Under the pieces are notes generated by a model. The model was given only the letters and a program-made list of their open reading frames with translations. It was not told the DNA's origin and did not search any database. The translations under genes were made by a program, and so were the position numbers. A stretch of 64,000 nucleotides of DNA from Halichoerus grypus. Lineage: Eukaryota > Chordata > Mammalia > Carnivora > Phocidae. The stretch is from NCBI RefSeq assembly GCF_964656455.1, contig NC_135718.1, positions 127,759,093 to 127,823,092 on the forward strand. Reading direction: 5' to 3'. This document shows positions 56,355 to 64,000 of this stretch, one piece after another (position 1 is the stretch's first letter; each line of letters starts with the position of its first letter).

Positions 56355-56710
56355 AACATTTGTCTGTTCATTTATTCAACAAACTGTAGTGAGCATCTCA
56401 CAGATGCCAAGCACGGTGCTGGGAACCGGGAGTATGATAGTGATGAGCAAGACAGACATAAGAATCTGTGCCCTCAGGAAGCTTATCATCATTCAGTGAA
56501 AACAGATAAATAAAAGTCAACGAGCACATACATACATTATTGGAGGGGGAATAATGCAGGAGGATGCAATCTGGTGGAGGAAACAGGGTGCAGATCCCTG
56601 TGACACCAGATCGAATGTGTAGGAAGCAGAAGCAAGCAGGGAGGGGCCGTAGTTTGAGTGGTCAGGGAGGACTTCACGGGAAGATGGCATTTCCATTGGG
56701 CCTGAAAGCA
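56355..56710 (-). mobile_element. L2 relic, antisense
   Basis: tgttcatttattcaacaaac, gccaagcacggtgctgggaa, tctgtgccctcaggaagctt, gagtggtcagggaggacttc, gatggcatttccattgggcc: antisense L2. Confidence 0.8.
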
Positions 56711-57439
56711 AAAATATGCATTTTCCAGTGGAACCAGAGCTCATCTGAGGAGAGAGGGAGGAGTTTTCCTCAGTTGAGAGGCTGTATGTCATCTTCCACT
56801 TTCTTTGCCCAGACCCACCATCACTGTGGCTTCATCGATAACAGACACTCCTTGTCTAAGATAGAATCCTCAAACAGACAGCTGAATCAAAATGTCACTG
56901 CTTAGCACCACCGGCAGTCCTATCTGGAAGCCTTTGGTAACGCAACTGGCTTCTTTCCTCCAGAGCCTGGTCTCGGTTTCATCTCAGGCGAAGTTCATGG
57001 CCAGAATGATGGCCTGCCTTTGCCTTTGCTACGCGAGCAGAGTCCAGTAATGCCACCTGTGGGCAGAATGTGTCGGATATGAGGCATCATCCTCATCCTC
57101 GCTTTCGTGGGATGCTTCAGGAATTTCCTAGAAATACTAAATTCTTGGACATTATTGGACATTTAAATCTTAGGAAGCCTGTCTCCCATGAAGACTCCGA
57201 CACGTTATTGGGTGAAAGAACATCAAAGCCCCTGCCCACGTGCATGTGTACACAGGCGAAACAGCCTGGCCACTGTCCGCTTTACACAGGCAAGAGATGC
57301 CGATGTAACCCGTGGACTTACAGAGGGTATGCAAATACGAGTTTCCCTCATAAACTGGTTTTCCTAGGTAATGTATAGCTACAGGCGTCATTTGAGTAGT
57401 AGGTGGGTTATTCCAAAGAGGAGAGCAGAGGGAAGTTGG

Positions 57440-57650
57440 GTACCTACCTACTTGCTGGGAACTGAGCTGGATGCTTTATTTTTTCCCTTGTTTATGCTAG
57501 CAACCAGGAAGAGCTGATGGTGATATGGCCATTTTTGTGATGTGGGCATGCATTCAGGGAGGGAAAATGCCTGTCCCAAAGTCACGGCCAATACATGGTG
57601 GAGCAGAAATGCAAACACAGCTCTGGCTGGCTCTGTAGCCCATTCCTCTG
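57440..57650 (-). mobile_element. MIR-like relic, antisense
   Basis: tcccaaagtcacggccaata, catggtggagcagaaatgca fit the antisense MIR 3' part; the rest is diverged. Confidence 0.45.
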
Positions 57651-57733
57651 TAGACTGAATGTGAGTCTAAGGAGCTCAGCACTTTCTGCAAGCTTGAGAA
57701 TGCCTACGCTCCCTTCTGGGATGGTCATTTTTT

Positions 57734-57928
57734 TTTTTTTGAAGATTTTATTTATTTATTTGACAGAGAGAGACACAGCGAGAGAGGGAACACAAGCAGG
57801 GGGAGTGGGAGAGGGAGAAGCAGGCTTCCCGAGGAGCAGGGAGCCCGATGCGGGACTCGATCCCAGGACCCTGGGATCATGACCTGAGCCGAAGGCAGAC
57901 TCTTAATGACTGAGCCACCCAGGCGCCC
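57734..57928 (-). mobile_element. Young Can-SINE, antisense
   Basis: T run, cacaagcagggggagtggga, ends gagccacccaggcgcccc. Perfect duplication ctgggatggtcatttttt at 57716-57733 and 57929-57946. Confidence 0.95.
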
Positions 57929-57946
57929 CTGGGATGGTCATTTTTT

Positions 57947-60900
57947 ATAAAGGAGAGCTATTAATGAGGTTCTTCAACCTCCAGGGATGCTGCTTTCCAG
58001 CTTATTTTTTCCCCATATTCATTTGTTATATGGTGGTATTTTTGTCTAATCGTAAGTCCGAGGGACCAGGGACTCTTATTCAAGTGGTGTCTATGTGGAA
58101 TTTAATGACAACACATAGCTAACAGGATTCCATCCTAAGAGCTTAATAGAACAGTACGGAGTTATATGCACCACCGTTAGCCTGTGCCACGTCACACTTA
58201 GAGCTCTTTAGATTGGGTCAAATCCTAGCTCCTGAAATAGAACAGCTACATGAAATAGAAGCTGATCAGCCATCCACCAGTGAGGATTTATTAATCACCT
58301 ACTGTGTGCCAAGAATTGTGCTAATCTCTACAAAGAGAAAAAAAGACAACTTATTTCAGTCCCCATAATGGCGTGATTAATCTATAACAGAGTTGGATGT
58401 TGATTTCTGACACTAGGAATAATAATAGCTAGAAATAGGGAGCAAGCAAGTCAAAAATATATAAAGATTTATAACCAGGTCAAGGAGCACTGCATTAAGA
58501 GGACAGTGAGTGTAGCAGTCATGAAAAGTTCAAGGGTAGACTGCAAGGAAATCTGGAGAGTGTATTCAGGAAGGAGGAAGGTTTTCAGGTATGAAAGAAG
58601 AGGGAGAGAGGGCCCTGGGCCCAAGATGAATTCTCCTGAAGAGAATTTATGAGGCGGTGAGATCAATGGGTAATATGTCGGAAAACTGGAACAGAAGGCA
58701 CGTCCCACTCCGTCATCTTTGATGTCCTGCTAGCCCCTCATTCTTTTGGCAGTTGTCCGGTGCATGCACAAATGCTCCGACAGAGAGAGAGAGAGTGTGT
58801 GTATGTGTGTGTGTGTATGCACACATGCATGAAAGTGTTGTTGCTCAGGCTTGGAACATTTTCCCATGGATTATTTTCAATTCTTCTATAAGACTATACT
58901 AGACTACCAGGTTTTGATCCTGATGATCTGCCAACTGTGTGATTTTAAAAATAGGTTTTTAACAGCTCTAAGCAGAAGTAGTATTTCTGCCAGTGGAATT
59001 ATGGCTCAAAGGCCCTCAGGGAAAATAAATACTTGGGAATTATTCTTGGGTGTCAGGGTTTCTGGAATTTGACCCCCGAGACACGGTGGCTGAGATAACA
59101 GCAGTGTTCTGTGGCACAAATCCGAGACCTTGTTCCTTAATTCTCTCTGATACACAGTTGGAAAGCAGTACTTCTTTGGTTAATCAGATCCCTGGAAATG
59201 GATGCCTCTTGTCTGGAAACAGTTCCCTAGTGAAATCCTTGTTTACATTGTGGTGGATTTCCGTGTTCTGGAAATGTGTGCCATTTCTTCCTATTTTTTC
59301 CTGTTATGTATGTATTCAGTTCCCATAATTTATACTGTTTCTCCCCATTTAGCTCTCATAAATTCTAGGTGAACATTCTTGTAATTTCCAGGCCTGGATT
59401 TGCAACCCAGATTTCCATACCTGTTGCTACTTTTTCTTATTCTTGGAGCATTCTTCCAGAACTCAGAGCTCCCACAGCCATTTCACAGGAGTGGGTCCTC
59501 TAATACATGGGATTCATGTTTAACAACTTGGCAGATGCATTTTAGGCTAGCATTGAGCTAATCTTGGGGAGGACTTAGGAATCACCTTTTCCTGAAAAGG
59601 TGGCTCTCTGAATGAGGTAAATCCGTAGAGACCACTATTCTCCATGCTTATAATGCATTTTAGAATTACCTTCGAAATCTAATGAGCAATATGTTAATTT
59701 ATTAATTTTCCACTCTTGTCCTTGTTCAATTAACAGGGTCCTCCTTCCCCACTCTTATAAATTAAATGTGAAGGGGAGAACACAATAGTGTTCTCCTGTG
59801 GTTTATAGAAATTGCTTTCATCTCCTGGAGATGAACCTCATATTTGCTGTTACCAGTTAAGTGTTTGTTTTTCTTCTGGAGTCTCCGTATGGAAACCCCT
59901 GGCAAAGCTGGGGGCCCAGAGGATCAGCATGTATGGGGTGTTTAGGAAGGGAGGTGGGTAAAGACTGTTCCACTTCAGTTCCCTCAGCAGGGAACTTCCA
60001 CCAACCTCCACCCTGGCCTCCAGCCCCTAGGGGGTAAAGGGCCAGTCCAGGTCTCAGGTTGGAGAAGCTAACCTTGCCCCCTGCAGGAGGGAGGGAGTCA
60101 CTGCTTACTCCTGCAAAGCCTGGTTCAGGAGCTTTCCTGCTATCTGAGAAACGAATTCTGGAAATTTGCGCAGAGCTGTTCATTGTGAACGCAGCTTGGA
60201 TCCCCAGCAAGTCCAAAGCCCTTGGAAAAAATCTCCTATAGGAGACCCCCCAAGAAGTCAGGACTCCTGGGTTTGGTTCTGGGTTTCACATGATGGTCTG
60301 CTCTGGCAAGACTCTTAGCCACTCCTTGTCTCTCTTATAAAGTTGAACTGAGACACTCTCTAACCCAGAATGATTATACCAGTAAACTAATGCCATCCAA
60401 GTAAAATAATGCTGGTTGTGTGATGTGAGCCCAAGGCTTCAGAAATAACCTGAATTTTCTGTCTGCTTCACTTCCTTATCCCCACCTCTGGTCTTTACCT
60501 TTAACAAAGAAACCCAGAGGTGGAGCGAGGAGGAATATATTGAGAAGCAGGAAAGGTCAGAAGCGGAGGTGTGATAGTGTCTTCAGCCTTGTGAATTTCC
60601 CCCTGGTCTTCCTGCGGTGCTTCCGGGCATCCCATGGAGCCGAGCCCTCTCCCCGGACTTGCTCGCCCTGCCCTCTGCACACCGAACACTCCTTCTGCTC
60701 CCACCAGTCAGGCTGAACGCTTACCAAGAGTTGTTTGTTCCCAAACCTGTTTACGCCAGTCGACATTGTTTCACTTGATCATTACATAAGCTGATGAAAT
60801 ACGAGTGTAAAAAGAAAAAAATCGTTTCTATAAAAACTACATTATTGGAGACTTGGGGGAGCTTGAAAAGGCAAGTTGTCAGTAAAACTGTTGTTGAGAT

Positions 60901-61165
60901 GCCTGTAGGACTTAAAAGGTCCTAGGGGGAAATTATAAAACTCTAGAAGGATTTTGCTCTCAGATTGCTCCGTGTCATGAAAATCTTAAAGAAACTGATG
61001 CTGGATATAATAATGCACTGTGGGCGTAGGGGTGCAGAGAGGAGATGGAAAAGCAGAAGTGTGTCAGGGAAAACCCTGCTGGTTCTAGGACTTTGAACCT
61101 CATAGGTTGACTGGCGCCTGTCTGTAATTCTCCGTAACGAGGACTTGACATGTAATGAGTGCCCT
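57947..61165. other. Mostly unique intronic DNA
   Basis: No exon. Antisense L2/MIR wording at 58277-58325 (ttaatcacctactgtgtgcc); a MIR scrap near 60260-60380. Confidence 0.4.
58782..58823 (+). repeat. (AG)n(TG)n microsatellite
   Basis: gagagagagagag passes into gtgtgtgtatgtgtgtgtgt. Low complexity. Confidence 0.9.
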
Positions 61166-61170
61166 AAGGA

Positions 61171-61185
61171 AGGTGGGGGGGGGGG
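61171..61185 (+). repeat. Poly-G run
   Basis: Thirteen or more G in a row after aaggt. The length is unreliable in most sequencing. Confidence 0.85.
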
Positions 61186-64000
61186 GCCTTCTCAGGAAGC
61201 CTTTAAACATAGAAAAACCACCATCTGCCTGGATGACTTGTACGTACACAGTAACGGGGGAGGAAGTGGCTGAGATGAAACCGCTCACAGCTGGAGGGGA
61301 CCTGGGCGAGTGGACCCTGAGCGTCTGCCTCCCTTTCAACCAGAGCAGCTGTTTTCACCTGTCTTACACACTGGGGATTTCAGGTAAAAATGTTCATAGA
61401 GAGGGTTCTATGTGTCTCTCTTTCTCCAGATCTATGTGAGACTGAACTGTGCTCTCCCCAGTAGAGACTAGACGACAGAGTTTTAGTGCCCAAGTCATAG
61501 CTTATATTCATTTACTATCGACTCTTTTGGAGCAATCATTGATGAATTTTGTATTTCCTCAAACCTAACACTTGGTGGATGCACAGAAGGCTGGTACCTG
61601 TGAGGGGTACCCCATTATGGCTTCATTCTTCCAAGTACGAGAAAGACTGGAGGGTGAGACAGAACCGTAGGGACCCCTTTTCTAAGCTGAGAAGCATCTC
61701 TGGATCCATCCTGCCTCAGAACAAAATGGAAGAAAGAACAGGATGTTTTCGTTCCTGTCTGTTGCCTGAAGGCACCTTTCCCAGAAACAAAACCCGTTTG
61801 ATTTTGATTAACTTTCTCTTCTTTTAATTTCAATCTTCCTTCTTCAAGGATTATGCCAAAGCCCCAGACTGATCATAAAGCCTCAGAGCAGAGATTTCAA
61901 CTCGGTTGCCCAAGAAAAGCATGTGAATACCAGAAGGTGTTTCCTAGTCAGTCATTTCCTGTGTTCCCCAAATTGTTATTTTTTCCTACGATATGTATCT
62001 TTAGATAACAAAATCTTTTCTCCCTCTCGACCTGGGGAGGTGATGTGGCAGGAGGCATTTTGAGAAAAGCATAAAGCTAAGCATGTACTTTATAGGCAGC
62101 CAGCACTGGAGGATGTTTATGATGCCGCAGTAAAGAGGTGAGGCACCCAGAAACCTCAAACTGACTTTGACACTGACTTGTTACACAACGCAGGGGCAAA
62201 ATTTCCAGCCTCCGTTTCCCCTTCTCGGAAGGAGAATGAAGGGCCCCGGCCATTGAGAAGCACACAATGCACAGCGCGCCTGAGCTGGTTTGGAGGGGAT
62301 GGAATGTTGTCTGAATGAGAAATGCATCAGGAAGGATTTGCTGCGGGAATGTGGCAATCCAGTCTCGCAGGGTGTTGAAAGCAATCACCAGTGACAAAAA
62401 ACGGTCAGATCCTTCAATACCCGATTCTATAAAAGCTGGGTGGGACATCTGCCTTGCAGAAATGTTTGGTGTATCTGGCATTTGCAGGTGAGGGTTTGAG
62501 AAGTTTAAATCTTTTCAGTTCCCTGTTATTTTTTCCTCCATTTATCCTTCATCCTTCAGTGGGCAGAATGTCATGCCTGGGGCATAGAACGAGTGGCTTT
62601 TTACCTTTGCCTGAACACCTGTGTATAGTTTTGTTTCTCTGGAATAAGATCTTTGCTTCATCCACTTACTGGTTAAGAATTAAGATTCCTTTTTCTTTTC
62701 ATTCTTTTTGTTCAAGGCTTTGTGCTAGGTGAGAGATGTGCTTACTTTCACATGCATGGAAGACTCGCCTGCAAAAATGAAGGTCTTTCACAAGGCATTA
62801 GCTGGGTTTTCTCTGTGATGCTGACCTTTGACCCCGGGGCACAATGTGGTATTCAGCTGTCCTGTTCTCTGAAGTGAAAAACCTTCAGAGTTCTCAACAA
62901 AGATATTTCACCAAGAGTAAGCAGGCCATGAACCCAATGACTTAAGATAAGAAGGCGGGTTAATTTTGAGATAAAGATGAAGGCAAGAGGGCTGTAAAAA
63001 TGACAGTGTCCACTGAGGCCAGATCAGTGGTCCCCTGTGGTGGGGGTGACAACTCAACCTTTCTTAAGACCTAGATTAAAGCGACAAGTAAACTTTCCAT
63101 TCAATGGGACTTTTATAATGCTAGGATTTCTTCGGACAAACCTGCCCAGTGTGCCTTGGTAGAATTCATCAAAGAAGAATGGAGCATCTTAGTGGGGGAG
63201 GAATCGATTCAGAATGCACGGATCTGGGGGGCCTCTTGGGAGCACTGCTTTTGGAATCCTTAATAAGTACTCTCATTCTAAAGGCCTCAAGGCTCTAAGC
63301 ATTCATGGGCTGGTTGGCAGGAAAGAAAACTTCACAAGTAATATGTAGGCCCAGTCATTACCTTAGACAAAGTGCTGAGAAGGTAACAGATTACATCATT
63401 GCCCCCCCGCCCCCCTGCCCCCCACTGCTCTCTAGAAATGTAAGGAAAGACTGAGACTCAGAAACAAGCCTTGGGTGTTTAATTGTAAGGTTGGTCGAGG
63501 AGCGGGAGACAGAGAGGCGAGGTAGGGAAAAGTCATGGTGTGGTTTACACACCAAAAAAAATCGCTTCCAAGGACTGTGTTCAGAATACTTGTCTGCCAG
63601 TTGAGCGAGGACATCCAGATGTCCGTGGTGTGAGGAAACTGTTCTTTCCCTGCGTCTACCTCACGGTGGTAACTTGCAAATTTTTCCCCCATGAAGCTTT
63701 ATTTTTGGAGACCACTGTAATTTACATGTTGGGACCTATTATTAACAGCTAGTTTTGTGCTGTTGTTGGAAATCTTTACATTAGGAAAGAATGTATGGGT
63801 TGTTTTTGGGGGGAAAGGGAGGCTCAGATTAAAGGTTACCTTGTATAGTATGTCAGATCTGTCTGGGATCTGAGAATGGATTGGGTACCCACATCCCCCC
63901 CAAACAAAGAAAGTTCTCTTGGTCGCCTATAACTGTCTTCCCAAGTTATGATCATTCACTTTTCTAAGAAGTGGCTATTTGGGGCTGGTGGTGGAGGGGG
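61186..64000. other. Unique intronic DNA to the window end
   Basis: No named repeat and no NAV1 exon. A repeat-free block at 62090-62445 keeps several CpGs and could be conserved. A C run lies at 63402-63422. Confidence 0.4.

Larger units (their letters stand above)
35045..64000 (+). other. NAV1: NAV1 intron (5' part), phase 2, at least 28.9 kb
   Basis: The donor gtaagg follows exon B. The next NAV1 exon, expected to begin with one base completing Gly and then Trp-Asp-Glu-Ser, was not found before 64000. The candidate internal first exon at 52488 lies within it. Confidence 0.85.

Noticed and set aside
2222..57928. tRNA genes
   Set aside because: The tRNA-like heads all belong to Can-SINEs with A tails and target duplications; none is a free tRNA gene.
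1..64000. Bacterial operons, CRISPR arrays or phage elements
   Set aside because: Spliced NAV1 exons, SINEs and LINEs show this is mammalian nuclear DNA. Regular repeats here are microsatellites or transposons.
1..64000. A NAV1-hosted microRNA
   Set aside because: I know of human microRNAs annotated in or near NAV1 but could not match any precursor here from memory.

Overview
The window is mammalian nuclear DNA. It contains a piece of the neuron navigator 1 gene (NAV1) on the + strand, made up almost entirely of introns. Two coding exons are recognised directly. One is 103 bp (29887-29989), entered in phase 1 and left in phase 2. The other is 366 bp (34679-35044), phase 2 on both sides. Together they encode the serine-rich, acidic part of the NAV1 N-terminal half that lies before the coiled coils and the AAA+ domain. 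The split codons join cleanly across the 4.7 kb intron between them. Everything before 29887 is the 3' part of a long upstream intron, and everything after 35044 is the 5' part of a long downstream intron. No other protein gene was found.

The organism is a carnivore, and most likely a caniform of the bear or seal type. About two dozen lysine-tRNA-derived Can-SINEs lie in both orientations. Many have clean target-site duplications and near-identical bodies, so they inserted recently. Their body differs from what I remember of the dog, mustelid and cat forms. This species call is an inference from SINE diagnostic positions recalled from memory.

Layout: 0-6 kb holds old L2, MIR and LINE pieces with several SINEs. 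6-15 kb holds MIR and L2 relics, unique DNA and a local rearrangement, in which a 212 bp block at 12.07 kb is copied at 14.52 kb next to a 60 bp near-perfect palindrome and a truncated Tigger-like transposon. 17.8-19.2 kb is a nest of elements: MER5A broken by an L1, itself broken by two SINEs. 20-28 kb is GC-rich intron with CTCF-like sites, a GT microsatellite and SINEs. 29.9-35.0 kb carries the two exons. 38.1-39.3 kb is an antisense L1. 41-48 kb is dense in MIR and L2. 52.2-52.6 kb is a CpG-rich segment that looks like an internal NAV1 promoter, with a short first coding exon whose donor phase fits the next NAV1 exon. 57.9-64 kb is mostly unique intron.

The most interesting items are the candidate internal promoter and first exon at 52.2-52.54 kb, the palindrome-duplication-truncated transposon junction at 14.46-14.75 kb, and an RFX X-box palindrome in a CpG-rich patch at 43.3 kb. 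Family names of old repeats, and the comparison with human NAV1, come from memory without a database search.
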